64,000 nt of DNA from Bryoerythrophyllum caledonicum (lineage: Eukaryota > Streptophyta > Bryopsida > Pottiales > Pottiaceae), in assembly GCA_963971425.1 (NCBI GenBank), contig OZ020516.1:19289332-19353331 (forward strand), written 5' to 3'. Positions 25,050 to 35,735 of the stretch are shown piece after piece. The translations under genes and the position numbers were made by a program. Each line of letters starts with the position of its first letter. Positions within the stretch are counted from its first letter, which is position 1. The notes under the pieces are model-generated. The model saw only the letters and a program-made list of their open reading frames with translations. It had not been told where the DNA came from and searched no databases.

Positions 25050-25342
25050 GATGGACGGATCTGCGAGAAGAGAGGCTGCTCAAGGCGGAGATTCATCAAC
25101 GCTCGGAGACGGATTCTTCTCGCATCTCGACATGCAACGGCGTTTGGATTGCTTGGATTTGTTGCGATGAGGGTGAGGCGCTTGTTGACGAGGACGGCGG
25201 TGGATGGGAAGGATTCCATCGCCACTGCTGCAACTCTCCTTCATCGAATCCTCAGAGAGTTTCTCAGAAGAGGAAAGAGACGAGAAAGAAGAGGCTTTCT
25301 TTCCTTGAAGGAGAGTGAGAAAGGTAGGGTGAGGTTAATTCT
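25050..25342. promoter_or_regulatory. Upstream region of the dehydrogenase gene
   Basis: Leader and promoter DNA for the minus-strand gene. The purine-rich part 25229-25342 is duplicated in diverged form at 26036-26230, sharing CTCCTTCA, TCCTCA and repeated GAGAA/AAAGA motifs. No TATA box can be assigned with confidence. Confidence 0.4.
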
Positions 25343-25379
25343 TTAACCCTTTGAGGCCAATGAGAAAGGTAGGGTGAGA
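25343..25379 (+). mobile_element. Solo left end of a TTAA-type element
   Basis: TTAA followed by CCCTTTGAGGCCAATGAG repeats almost exactly 37 bp downstream at 25380, with AGAAAGGTAGGGTGAG between. It is a truncated or tandemly duplicated element end. Confidence 0.6.
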
Positions 25380-25688
25380 TTGACCCTTCAAGGCCAATGA
25401 GCTTTTTTGGCCTGGGAGGATCTATGAGTGTTCTAGATCATGCAGAAATAGCATCTACGTGACGGCTACATTTCAGAACAAAAATCTACGATTTTGTTTC
25501 ACGGAAATCATCGTAGCTTGTTGATGATTGCATTAATTGTGGTGGCAATGGTCTCAAAAGATGCCCATCTTCCTCCAGCTTTAAGCCATGGTCAATTTTT
25601 TTTTCCTTTGAGGTGGCTTGTAGCGCTTTCTATACACGTTTTTTTCTGGAGTCAGCCCACATATGGTCGATTGGCCTTAAAGGGTTAA
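25380..25688 (-). mobile_element. TTAA-flanked TIR element, family A-like
   Basis: Left TTGA + CCCTTCAAGGCCAATGAG, right GATTGGCCTTAAAGGG + TTAA, internal 25384-25684 (301 bp). The interior reads as the reverse of the neighbouring copy in its outer parts (GTTCTAGATCATGCAGAA, CATTTC, CCTCCAGCTTTA). The right TTAA is shared with the next element. Confidence 0.8.
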
Positions 25689-25971
25689 GGCCAAGCGGCC
25701 CATTTTGGGTCGTTTTGGCACGATGATCTGAATAGCAATTGCTACATGCCACCTCCATGAAAGACTTAAACTATGAAAAAGAGGTGGGAGAAGATGGGCA
25801 TATATTGAGACAATCACCATGAAAATTGGTGCAAGCATCGGCATGCCATAATGATTTTTGTGAATAGGGGTTGTGATGAAATGTACCTAGCACATAGATG
25901 TTATTCTGCGTGATCTAGAACACTCGTAGATTCTTGCAGGCTAAAAAAACTCATTGGCCATAAAGAGTTAA
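25685..25971 (+). mobile_element. TTAA-type TIR element, family A
   Basis: Starts at the shared TTAA (25685-25688), continues GGCCAAGCGGCCC, and ends GGCCATAAAGAG + TTAA (25968-25971). The interior is collinear with 2460-2736. The CCCTT of the left end is missing. It stands head to head with the previous copy. Confidence 0.75.
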
Positions 25972-26234
25972 GATATGGAAAGAAAGAGTGCATGAGAAAT
26001 TTCATGCTCATGCTTTCTACCGCCACTTTTGGTCAAATCTCCTTCACCAAATCCTCATAACATTCCTTAGAGTTTTCCAGAAGAAGAAGGAGAAGAGAAT
26101 GAAGAGTTTTCCTTTCTTAAAAGGCAAGAGAAGAGAAAGAAGAATTTTCTTTCTTTGAGAGAAAAGAGAAGAGAATGAAGTGTATTCCTTCCAAAAGAGG
26201 AAAGAAAGAGAGAAAGGTAGGATGAGATAAATCG
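25972..26234. repeat. Purine-rich duplicated segment
   Basis: The first part (GGAAAGAAAGAGTGCATGAG, AAATTTCATGCT) recurs near 27180, 30640 and 34870. Bases 26036-26230 are an expanded copy of 25229-25342 with many GAGAAGAGAA units. An 87-codon minus-strand frame here is low complexity and not credible. Confidence 0.55.
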
Positions 26235-26447
26235 TTCATCCTTTAAGGATGAGCAGGCCCAATTTGGGCAGCCATAGTTAATTTTTGGAGAGTAGCAGCA
26301 GATGCCTTGCCGTAGGGCCGTCCGAATCAATCCTACGATCCTCGCCTTTTCCGATTTGATTTTCTTCGGTTGAATTGAATTATGGTTGTGTACAATTTAG
26401 GAGTTTTCTTGGCCGGCCATAGCCGCATGTCTTCCTTAAAGAATTAA
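26235..26447 (+). mobile_element. TTAA-type TIR element, about 205 bp
   Basis: Left TTCA + TCCTTTAAGGATGAGCAGG, right CTTCCTTAAAGA + TTAA. The ends follow the group rule but the interior (CAATTTGGGCAGCCATAG, TTGGCCGGCCATAGCC) is not shared with the other families here. Confidence 0.6.
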
Positions 26448-26459
26448 AGGTTTGGGAAG

Positions 26460-26790
26460 CCACATCTGGGTTGCAACATGATGTTTTCTATGTATTTGAC
26501 ATAATATAAGTTGTCAAAATTGATGTATACAATAGTTACAAAAGTATGTAGTTGTGTTCAATCCAATCCAATGACACATGACATATAAGATTTAGATCAT
26601 TATTGCACCTAGTACATGTTTGAGAAGTTGCATAATGGTTATGTATTCTATATGTATGGCGTTGTATTTGAACTTAATAAGGTTAAGATATTGAAATGAC
26701 CACCAACTGAAAGATGTTAGTTGAAGAAATCTTTAACCCAAAGGAATATGTCATACTAAAATTTAACACATTTTTTGTATTTTGAAGATA
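26460..26790 (+). repeat. Dispersed repeat family F, uninterrupted copy
   Basis: Shares GGGTTGCAAC, GATGTATAC(A/C)ATAGTTAC, GTATTTGAAC and AAAGATGTTAGTTGAAGAA with 40433-40720, and the last part with the interrupted copy at 32650-33770. It contains the empty-site word GATGTTAGTTGAAG (from about 26733). Confidence 0.8.
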
Positions 26791-26833
26791 AAGTAGATGA
26801 TTGTATGTATGGTCCTCTAAAGTCCGTTAAAGG

Positions 26834-27175
26834 CTAATCCTTTACTGCCTCAGTGGACCATGAGGCACTAGGAGAATTAAGGAGGGTAATAAATCATGCA
26901 GCGTATCATTTACACAATGCCATGAGGCACTAGAAGAATCTAGGAGGGTAATAAATCATGCAATACATCATTTACACAACGGGTACATTTCATCGCCACC
27001 CTACTTCGCGGAAATCACTATAGTTTGTCAATGCATGCATTGATTGAAGATCGTAGAGATGCATTCAAAGTGCATTTTGAGTACAGCGACGACAACATGC
27101 AATTGTGGTGAAAATTACAACATCAAAAGCACAAAAATCGACCATGGCAAAGCCTCATAGGCGATAAAGGGCATA
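26834..27175 (+). mobile_element. TTAA-type TIR element, about 334 bp, decayed
   Basis: Left CTAA + TCCTTTACTGCCTCAGTGG and right GCCTCATAGGCGATAAAGGG show the inverted ends; the right flanking tetramer is lost. A short segment (CATGAGGCACTAG(G/A)AGAAT) is duplicated in tandem at about 26870 and 26921. The right end resembles 12180-12228. Confidence 0.6.
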
Positions 27176-27841
27176 GATACGGATAGAAAGAGCAGATGAG
27201 AAATTTCATGCTTGTTTTTTCCGGCACCATGAAATGCATGAGTAGTCATGACAATTAATGTTTTGGGCCTACCCAATGTAAGCTAGACCTCCCATATAGT
27301 ATTGAATGTTATCAAAGAATTGGGTGGTAGTTCCTTCACACCTTTCCCAAGCCAAGTCACCCTCTCCATGTAGTCTTGTATTGATTTCTTATAATAAATG
27401 GACCAAGCCTCTCCAGGTGAAGCAATGTGTGCAATTTTGGAAACCTCGGTGAAGCCACGTGGAGGAATCACGTGGACTTAGCTGAGAGATACTAGGCGGA
27501 ATTTATGAGGAGAAGTGTAACTTAACTTGGAATTGCCCATGCCCATTTGGAGACAACGGGCAAATCCACTATTCTTCTTATAATAAAAGTAGTAGTCTCG
27601 CCACGTGAAGCCATGTGCACAATTTTAGCACACCCCGTGCAACCACATGGAGGGACCGCATGGACTTAATTGGGGATTTAAATGGAGAATTAACTTAAAG
27701 ATATTGGACGGCGTTTCCAAAGAGGACAACATGAACTCACATGGAGAAGGAGACTTTACTAGGGAATTAACTAGGCACTTACCTGGAAATTACACATATC
27801 TCTTTAGGGGACAACATGGGAGTTGACTAGTTATTGACATA
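27176..27841. repeat. Repeat remnants
   Basis: Part 27180-27410 recurs near 30640-30760 and 34870-35060 (CACACCTTTCCCAAGCCAAG, GAAATTTCATGCT). Part 27400-27660 contains an internal diverged duplication (CCAAGCCTCTCC or AGTCTCGCCACGTGAAGC, then AATTTTAGCACACC). No gene seen. Confidence 0.5.
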
Positions 27842-28352
27842 AGAGCACCTCCACCCTTGACGGGAAAATCTCCATGGCAAGCCGGACGATGTGCGTCAGC
27901 GGCGGGGACGATTGGAAGGATGTAGAAAATGGACACACTGCCACATGAAAGCCTGGAAGCCAAGTAAGGTGAATCTGACATGCACCATCTGCCACGAAGT
28001 ACCAGCAAAAGCTGCCAACAAGCAGACACATTTACCACGAAGTACAACTACTACAAAGTGCTCACTAAATATTATTTTTCATGTGAGTATGGCAGTTAAC
28101 TCATGCAAAAGCAGAAACCCTCGGTCGCAGCCACTCTCCAAAGGACACGTGGCGGGTGGCAAATGGCGCAAGTAGACGGTTCATTTTGTTGTTGGCCCAA
28201 CATGGAGATGATTTCTACCAGATGTGGGCCAAAGAACCAACAGCCCGGCCGACCGACTTACCAGGATGCAATTTGCGGTGTGGAATCAGGACGCAACTTC
28301 ACGGAAAAATGGGGGAATCTGCCGGGGCTTTGTGCCCCAATGGAGATGCTCT
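27840..28352. mobile_element. PIF/Harbinger-like MITE, about 510 bp
   Basis: The left end TAA-GAGCACCTCCACCC and the right end (CCAATGGAGATGCTC-TAC) form imperfect terminal inverted repeats with a TAA/TAC trinucleotide flank. The GC-richer interior carries 68-99 codon overlapping frames with no recognisable domain, so it is treated as non-coding. Confidence 0.6.
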
Positions 28353-28677
28353 ACGCCGATAAAATAGGGGGTGACATGCAAGATCACTCTATTCTGTTTT
28401 AAGAGACTCTATGGAGGGATGAAATTCAACCTCTAAAGACCAAAAGTTCTAAGGTGAGCTTATGCAATCTTGGGCACATTCTTATGGTTGCAATTTACAT
28501 TTCTAACTTTTTAAATATTGTACAAAATTCAAGTAGGTAAGAGCTTTGTAGGAATACAATTTTTTAATCTTGTATGACATGTAGAGAAAACTATGTCATT
28601 ATTGACAATAAAAATTGTCAAAGGTGGGCACTTTTGACAAATTCAAAAACTTTTGTTCTGGTCTCTATTAATCCCTA
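28353..28677. other. Spacer, no gene seen
   Basis: AT-rich DNA with no open frame of interest. CTTATGCAATCTTGGGCACA-type words resemble a segment near 46205-46300, suggesting another diverged repeat. Confidence 0.45.
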
Positions 28678-29963
28678 AGGTACCGTGACAGTCTTACACC
28701 AAAAACACTTCATAATTGATGGATTCTAGTGCTGTGAACAAAGAAGGAAACAATAACTTTGATTTCTAGTTTTGACTGTAAGATCTCAATTAAGACTTAT
28801 TAAGTTATATACCGTAGGTGAACCTTTGGTCCAGCATAAATTCATTAAAAAGGCCCATGCCAAATTAAGTGGATTTTTTTTTTGAAAATGCAGAAATTGT
28901 AAAAAAATTATATTTACAGATTTTGGCACATGAAGAGACATCAAAGGAAATTAAGGCTTGGAAAGTCTTCATCCATGGCATTTCATGCATAGACACTTGG
29001 GTTTGGGATCCCAAGGTCTTGAGTTCAATCCCCATGGGTGCCAAAGCAAGCCAAATATAGTATTCTTTGATTTCTTGCCGAAAATAACATTATTGTTATG
29101 CCAAATGCTAAATGTCATTTTTTCACTTTAATTAATTATTCGGCATTAAGGTGCCAAACTAGAGGTTCAAGGTGCCAAACTAGAGGTTCACCTACGGTAT
29201 TTACAAAACTTCATAAACTTTGATTGCATTTTCTTCCCTGCATTCAGTGGATCAACAGACTTTGACTTCACTTGGTGTCAAATTTTTGCACTATAGAAGG
29301 TCTAAACCATTACCATCTTGTTAAGCAAGATGTTAGTTTCTTATACACCAATTCTTAGAGGTAGAGGACGAGTGTAGCATATTCAAAACAATTGTGCAAG
29401 GAGTGGAGGTTCAAAATTTGCCAATTCACACTTTAATTTTTTGTGAACTTAATATGTTTTTGATTGATAATACGAATGATCAATAGGAAGGCTTACACCA
29501 CATATTGTTGTGGAAAAAATAAAAAGTGAAAGACATAAAGATATCTAGGTTTTATGTGGAAAACAAGAAGTTTTTTTGGTACCTTGCGCGACAATGAGTG
29601 ACAAAGTGTGAAAATGTTTGACTTGGGTTGGTATGCTATTTTTCACTAAAGACAAGAGCTTTTCAATGACAATGTGAAGAGAAATAATATTACTTGGGGG
29701 TATTGAAGATCTCACATTCAATAGAGTGTCCTAGCAAAAGTTTTTGGAGGTGCCTGAGGTGCCCGCTCTCCTCATTTCAAATTCAAATCCCTGTAACTTT
29801 TTCATCAAATGTCCAATTGAGGAAAAAATTGTTTTCCCACTAAGGTCTTCATAATGCCTTTTTGTAATAAAAATTTCAATGAGGAATGTTGGAAATTCAC
29901 GCCATAGGAACCTGAACAAACTCTTAATAAGCCCATTTTGACACTTGGTCCTATAGGGGTTAA
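28678..29963 (+). mobile_element. TTAA-flanked TIR element, family B, copy 2, interrupted
   Basis: Left TTAA + TCCCTAAGGTACCGTGA, right GGTCCTATAGGGG + TTAA; internal 1278 bp, of which 389 or so belong to the nested insertion at 28809-29199. After removing it the length (about 890 bp) and order agree with 32740-33686. Non-coding. Confidence 0.85.
28809..29199. mobile_element. Nested TA-flanked TIR element, 387 bp
   Basis: TA then CCGTAGGTGAACC opens it and GGTTCACCTACGG then TA closes it: perfect 13-bp terminal inverted repeats. Removing it with one TA leaves AAGTTATATATTTACAAAAC, which aligns without gap to AAGTAATAAATGTACAAAAT in family B copy 3 (about 32872). At its right end GGTGCCAAACTAGAGGTTCA is repeated in tandem. 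Inside, GAGTTCAATCCCC near 29010-29030 resembles a tRNA B box, weak evidence for tRNA-derived content. Confidence 0.8.
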
Positions 29964-32649
29964 TAGGATATTTTTAACACAAATAAATAACGTTTTTTTA
30001 AATTGTCAAAACAAATAAAACTTTAATAATCTAAAACTTTCACTCTCATACAAGTCAATTTTTTCTCACCTTTTTCAGGCAAGGTGCACAAAAAGAATGA
30101 AATTTCTCATAAAAATCGGAAATCTTGGTTTTCCTCATTTGATTTGATTTTCTTCAGGAAGAAGCATGATTCAACCTTAGTTTCAACCGTTTGGTTTTCA
30201 AATTTACACATGAATCAATTAATTAATAATCAAAATGTGGTTTGGCCACTTTAATCTCTTTTCATTACTTAATTTTTTGAGTATGCTTCTCTTTACCAAA
30301 ATGTATAAAATTGGTGTGCAAGGAACTAACATCACATGCATTGTAATGGTATAAAATCTATAATAATGCAAAACTTTGACACCAAATAAAGTCAAAATCT
30401 AATGATTCTATATACGTAGGGAAGAAGAAAAACTTGACTTTCTTCGCTCTAAACTCTGTAATCTTTCAATCCATGCAATCAAAGATTATGAATTTTTGTG
30501 AGCATGTGGTTTTTGTAATATAGATTAGGATCTTACAATTGGAGATGGAAATAATGAAAAAAAAATCACTCTTTGCACTGTAATGAGCTTCTTTAGAAAT
30601 AATTTTAGAGAATTTTTTAGTGAAAATAGTCAAGTAAAGAAGCAGAATGTGAAGGATTTCATGCTCTCTTTTTCTGTACCAATGAAAATGCACAAGTCAT
30701 GATGGAAATCAATGTTCTTGGGCCTTGCCCACTGCAAGCTAAACCCCTTGTCTTTTGCTCCTCTACACATATTGCACGTTTGAACCTCGTCCATTTTCTT
30801 AATGAATATTCTTACAAGTTTTTATTGATCGGTAAAGTGGTACACCCTCCAAAATCCACAATTTACATTATTAATATGTTCGTTGACTTCAAATAAAATT
30901 ATACTATAATCTATCACATTGGCGGTTGAATGTTATGGAATTTTTGTCAAAGTCAAAATCATGGATTAAGTTCATTTTTTATAAGGGTAGTTACTAAAAA
31001 TTGGGCATTCTACTTCTAAAAATAATAATATGAATTGTCCGGCAAGCTCTTCTAACTTAACCCCTACAGGCCCAAGACGTTTTAGAGGAATCTCTACTCC
31101 ATTGATTATAATTTGCCAAGATGAACTTTTTGAGAATGTAACCGCAAGATCTTCTTATAAACTTGTATGAGATGACGTGGTTAAAATTTTGTGAATTTTG
31201 ACTGTACCAATTGAAAGATAACTACAGTCAGTGAATTTATTTGTACCCTGTATGTTCAAAAGTGAAAGTTCATGTAAGTTCATGAGCATGACCATTCCTG
31301 ACCACATTCAAATACCGAAGCGGACCAGATACATTGAACCAAAAAAAACAGCACCACTCAAATCATAGTCTCCTTGAGAAAGACAAACACGACATGATTA
31401 TTTGTCCAGTCATGCAAAGAAACCAAGAGTTTTGATCTCTTCTTATTTTTGAATAATTAAAATCAAATTTGAATAAATCGGGAAAACTTGGATTCTCCGT
31501 ACAACTTGTCCTCTCAACATGAGTTTAGGGACCACCAAGCTCTTCCATACTTAACCCCTAAAGCACGGAGACTATGTTTCACCAAAACCACCCCAAAATT
31601 GCCTCTCTAAGAGAAGACGTCGCAAGACTGAAGAAAAACTTTTCACTATTTTCAAATGTAGGATCTTCAAGTTGCATACTACAAGAAGACACTTAAAACA
31701 TTTTGAAAGCTTTGACCGCATGGATTGTTAAATACATGCATTTGAAGAGTGCAATGTGGTTTTTTTCTTTTCTACAAGGACAAAGTCAACATACTTTGAC
31801 TCAAGATAATGGTATATTTTTCTTCAACATTTTGCATAAATTTCATAAATCTTTGTTCTAACTTGTATTAGGTCATTGCATGCCAAATTTCACAAGTGAT
31901 GAAGGTGTTTAGAATAAGAAAAATGGACTTCCAATGATTATAGGTATAGAAAGTAGGCATTTATTTGGGATTATTTCTTAAATATGAATAATTTTTGGAC
32001 TTGAAATCCAAATGGCGGATATTGTTATGATGCCGTTCCTAGTAGTGGGAATTTTTTGAATTTTAAAGTAGCAAAATCCTTAGCTTTTCAAGTAAAAACA
32101 ATGAGGGTTGCCAAGAACTTTCCTTCACGGCTACCATCAAAAAAATTGCACTATTCAAGTTCTATAGTAGTACTACTCAACTCTATGGTACCGTGCCCAC
32201 ACTGCTTGCTCCCCGCTTGAAATTCAAAACCTTGTAATTTAAGTTTGGTGGAGAGAAGATTATTTTTTTGGCCACCTTGCTTAATTAAGGTGTGAAGGCT
32301 TTGACTTGTCTAAGAGTGATGTTTTACATGATGGAAGGTCATTTTTTGGACACTCAAACAAAATCATATTACTTACTCTTATTAAAAATCTCATATTCTA
32401 TGGGGGGTCGTAGCATAAGTTTTGAAGTGCCCACCCTCAACAACTTTATTTGAAGATGGCATAATTTTTTTCTATTCGTCCGATGTTTTTTTTTACATCT
32501 GTATGTCACTTTTACCTTCTTGCATCTTCATACAACATCCCAAAGATTTGAATTAAAATCTATATTCATAAAAACATGCCTATGATTTGCCAAAGCCCAC
32601 CCTAAGACTTTTGGTCATCATGGGGTACCCTTGAACATCAAAAGTGCCA
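29964..32649. repeat. Decayed mosaic of the same repeat families
   Basis: About 30340-30600 resembles reversed family B; 30640-30770 matches the repeat at 34870; 30770-31030 matches the right part of family D; TTAA+CCCCTACAGG at 31057 opens a reversed family C copy fading near 31250; TTAA+CCCCTAAAGC at 31551 opens a family B-like copy whose tail near 32400-32600 matches 11090-11270 but whose right end is lost. No gene was found. Confidence 0.55.
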
Positions 32650-32735
32650 TTGGCAGTCACAATATTCTACATGTATGGTGTCGTATCTGAACATGATAAG
32701 GTACAAATCTTGAAATGACCTCCAAATGAAAGATG
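32650..32735 (+). repeat. Repeat family F, left part of an interrupted copy
   Basis: Matches 40590-40633 and 26655-26735 (ATGTATGGTGTCGTAT, AAATGAAAGATG). It is cut at TTAA by the element at 32736 and resumes after 33690 with TTGAAGAGTCTTCAATTCAA to about 33770. Confidence 0.85.
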
Positions 32736-33690
32736 TTAACCCCTAAGGTACCGTGATAGACGTTTTACACCAAAAACACTTCAAAATTAATGGATTCTAG
32801 TGCAATGAATAAAGAAGGTAACAAAAACTTTCATTTTTAGTTCTAACCGTAGGATCTCCATAAAAGCTTATTAAGTAATAAATGTACAAAATTTCATAAA
32901 CTTTGACCGCACGGATTGAAAGATTATAGTGTTTGAAGTCTAGCAAATGGTTCATTTTCTTCCCAGCGTTTAGTGGATCAGCAGACTTTGACTTTAGTTG
33001 GTGTCAAAAATTTTCACTACACAAGGTCTAAATCAATTACCATCTTGTTAAGCATGATGTTAGCTCCTTACACACCAATTTTTAGAGGTAGAGACGGGGT
33101 GTAGCATATTCAAAACAAGTGTGCAAGGAGTGGAGGCTCAAAATTTGTTAATTCACACTTTAATTTTTTTTGAACTTAATATGATTTTGATTGATAATCC
33201 GAATGGTTAATAAGAAGGTTTACATTACATATTTTTGTGGAAAAAATAAAAAGTGAAAAATATGAAGATCTCTAGGTTTTATGTGGAAAAGAAGAAGTTT
33301 TTTGGTACCTTGCCCAACAAAGAGTGACAATGTGTGAAAATGTTTGACTTGGGTTGGTATGCTATTTTTCACTGAAGACAAGAACTTTTTTTGGACAATA
33401 TGAAGGGAAATATTATTACTTGCGAGTACTGAAAATCTCACTTTCAATAGAGTGTCCTATCAAAAGTTTTTGGAGGTGCCCGAGGTGCCCGCCCTCCCCA
33501 TTTAAAATTCAAAACCCTATAACTTTTTCATCAAATGTCCAATTTAGGAAAAAATAGTTTTCCCACTAAGATCTTGGTAATGTCTTTCTACAATAAAAAT
33601 TTCAAAGAAGAATGTTGGAAATTGACACCATAGGAACCTGACCGAACTTTCAAAAAGCCCATTTTTGACACTTGGTACCTTAGGGGTTAA
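32736..33690 (+). mobile_element. TTAA-flanked TIR element, family B, copy 3, intact ends
   Basis: TTAA + CCCCTAAGGTACCGTGA opens and TTGGTACCTTAGGGG + TTAA closes; internal 32740-33686 (947 bp). Both TTAA copies are perfect. It interrupts repeat family F exactly where the uninterrupted copies read GATG-TTAG-TTGAAG, so one target tetramer became two. It has no coding capacity and looks the least decayed of family B. Confidence 0.92.
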
Positions 33691-33781
33691 TTGAAGAGTC
33701 TTCAATTCAAAGGTGTAAGTCCTCCTCAACTTCAATAATATTTTCATATTTTACGAAGGAAAATATATGCTTGACTGATGT

Positions 33782-34003
33782 TTAATTGTTAGCCATAATC
33801 ATGCTGCTTATCAGAATAGCCAAGAAACAATAAAGGACAACAGTTGGAAGGGCCCCACCAAAAGCAACTAGGATCCACGATGCGTATGAAGGGAGCTGAT
33901 CCATTCCAACAAGCAAGGAACCTGTGAAACCTCGCAAATTCCACGAGTGCACATCTGCTTGGATGATGCCATTGACACGATACTTGTGACATTAACATTT
34001 GGA
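33782..34003 (-). pseudogene. Possible gene fragment encoding a membrane-protein C-terminus
   Basis: On the minus strand an open frame of about 70 codons ends at TAA (33784-33782). Its last part includes LPSYASWILVAFGGALPTVV followed by a second hydrophobic stretch (LYCFLAILISS), which looks like real transmembrane sequence, not repeat DNA. Upstream in frame is a stop near 34000, so at most one exon is present. I do not recognise the family. It lies between repeat F and a TTAA element, consistent with a captured or relic exon. Confidence 0.3.
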
Positions 34004-34085
34004 CAGCATGTGGCACTATGCCACACTGCCACACCCCACTGGTTAACATGGTTGCCCTCTGGCTCATCCATGAACCAATTACTTG

Positions 34086-34688
34086 TTAACCCCTAAAGTC
34101 GAAATCGACCAGAATGTGGTCGACCTGACTCTGGTCAGGCTCTCAGTTACTAAATTTAGATCGTATGTAGTTACAATTTTGGATGGTTGTAGAGTTTTCC
34201 CATACCTTTAAAATGACACCATTCATGCTTCAAAATTCCTCATACTTTAGGAGATATTCACGGTCAAAGTTTGAAAACACTGTTAGGGCATGCCTCCATG
34301 TGAAAAATTAAGCATTTCTTTAGGTTTTATAGGTCCTATGAGGGTAAAAATTATATGGACATATTCCTTACTCACATAGAAACAAGAATTTGAAGAGCCT
34401 CATGTCAAATTTCCTTTCAAAATTGGTTTTTTTGGCCCCCAAAACATTAGTTTTCCATTCTACAACAAGGAAACAATCTTTTTTTCAACTTTGAACATTA
34501 TGATCTCACAAATGGAGAGGAATTTGAATCTAAGATTCGGCATGCATGTACATGTACAAGTTAGGTACTAGATCTTACGGTTACATACTCGAAAATTTGT
34601 CAAAAGTTAAAAATTTTCACCTTGCATTGAAAGAGGGCAGTTTTGAGGGTTTTTGGCAGTTTTGAGGGCTTTCGACTTTAGGGGTTAA
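34086..34688 (+). mobile_element. TTAA-flanked TIR element, family F2, 595 bp
   Basis: TTAA + CCCCTAAAGTCGAAA and TTTCGACTTTAGGGG + TTAA are perfect 15-bp terminal inverted repeats with perfect TTAA flanks. Just inside the left end, GGTCGACCTGACTC and GGTCAGG words form a smaller palindrome. The right TTAA (34685-34688) is also the left TTAA of the next element. No coding capacity. Confidence 0.92.
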
Positions 34689-35735
34689 CCCTGTAGTGCC
34701 TACGAGATCCAAAATGGGACTTTGAAGGTGTTAAAAACTCAATTTGCATGAAATCCATGAGGAGGAATTAGGTTGTGAAATGTGAAGATCATATTTGCGC
34801 ACACATTAGAGTTTTCTTGAAAGTGCTTCCGAGGAGGCAAGCCGGGAGGAATATGGTGCCTGGCCGTATGTGATTTAGTAACGGAAAGAAAGAGAGCTTG
34901 AGGAATTTCACATCCCTTTTTACTGCTCCAATGAAATGCTTGGCAATCAATGCTCTTGGGCCATGTCCCATGCAAGCTAAAGCTCCTCTAAGTTCTCAAA
35001 GAGTTGACCAATAGTTCCCCCACACCTTTCCCAAGCCAAGTCACCATGAGCATGTGGTCCCACTTTCTAACATAAGGCCGTAAGATTCTGGGTGACTATA
35101 CAATATATTTCAATTGCTTTCTCGTTATATAGAGTACATAATGCGAGTTTAAATATAGTTGTTTGTTAATATTTTGCTTAAAACACAGTTGCTTGTTAAT
35201 ATTTTGCTTGTGAGTTTGATGCATTTGCCTTCTTTTTTAATTAATGAACAAACAACTTTAAGGGACGCAATGATAAGCCAATGCTATGCCCTTTTTTGGC
35301 TTTGCTGAGAGGGGGGGTTGAGGCTTGACGAAGCCTAACAAACAACGAATGGCTAAGGTTTCTTGACAATTTATTGCTATAATAGATGGTACTAATTGAG
35401 TAGTACCAGAAATTCTTACCTTTTTCACTTCACAAACAGGCTTTACATTTTCTATGGCATCAACCAAAAGTACTTTCAGGAAAACTCTATTACATGAACA
35501 CTCTACAAAAATCAGATCATGATTTGAAGTTACAGAATTCATGGAAAAGCCAGGAGTACAACACAAAATACATCAAGTACACTAAAATACAGTGAATACC
35601 ATGCCGCATACTAGGTTGTATTTCATACACATGCAAAGTAATCTTGGTCTTAAATTTTGATTGAAATTTGTCTCTAAGAGATTCTTTATTTTGTGATTGT
35701 TGATTACTCTATTGCATACAAACTTGTTGATTACA
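34685..35735 (+). mobile_element. TTAA-type element, family D, copy 2, interrupted
   Basis: Starts TTAA + CCCTGTAGTGCC, follows the family D order (CAAAATGGGACTTTGAAGGT, TTTGCATGAAATCCATGAGG, TTTGCGCACACATT), is broken by a 681-bp insertion, and resumes at 35489 (ACATGAACACTCTAC) to about 35735, where family C-like sequence follows. The right terminus is missing. Confidence 0.8.
34805..35491. mobile_element. Nested TIR element with ATT target duplication, 681 bp
   Basis: ATT + AGAGTTTTCTTGAAAGT opens and ACTTTCAGGAAAACTCT + ATT closes, inserted into a family D copy. The other family D copy at 4938-4960 reads GCACACATTATATGAACACT without interruption, matching the predicted empty site. The interior shares the 27180/30640 repeat (CACCTTTCCCAAGCCAAG). 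A 102-codon frame in it shows no domain. The superfamily is uncertain. Confidence 0.85.

Noticed and set aside
32736-33690. Possible transposase or other gene inside family B elements
   Set aside because: Open frames of up to 75 codons differ between copies and are not conserved; the interiors are AT-rich and non-coding.
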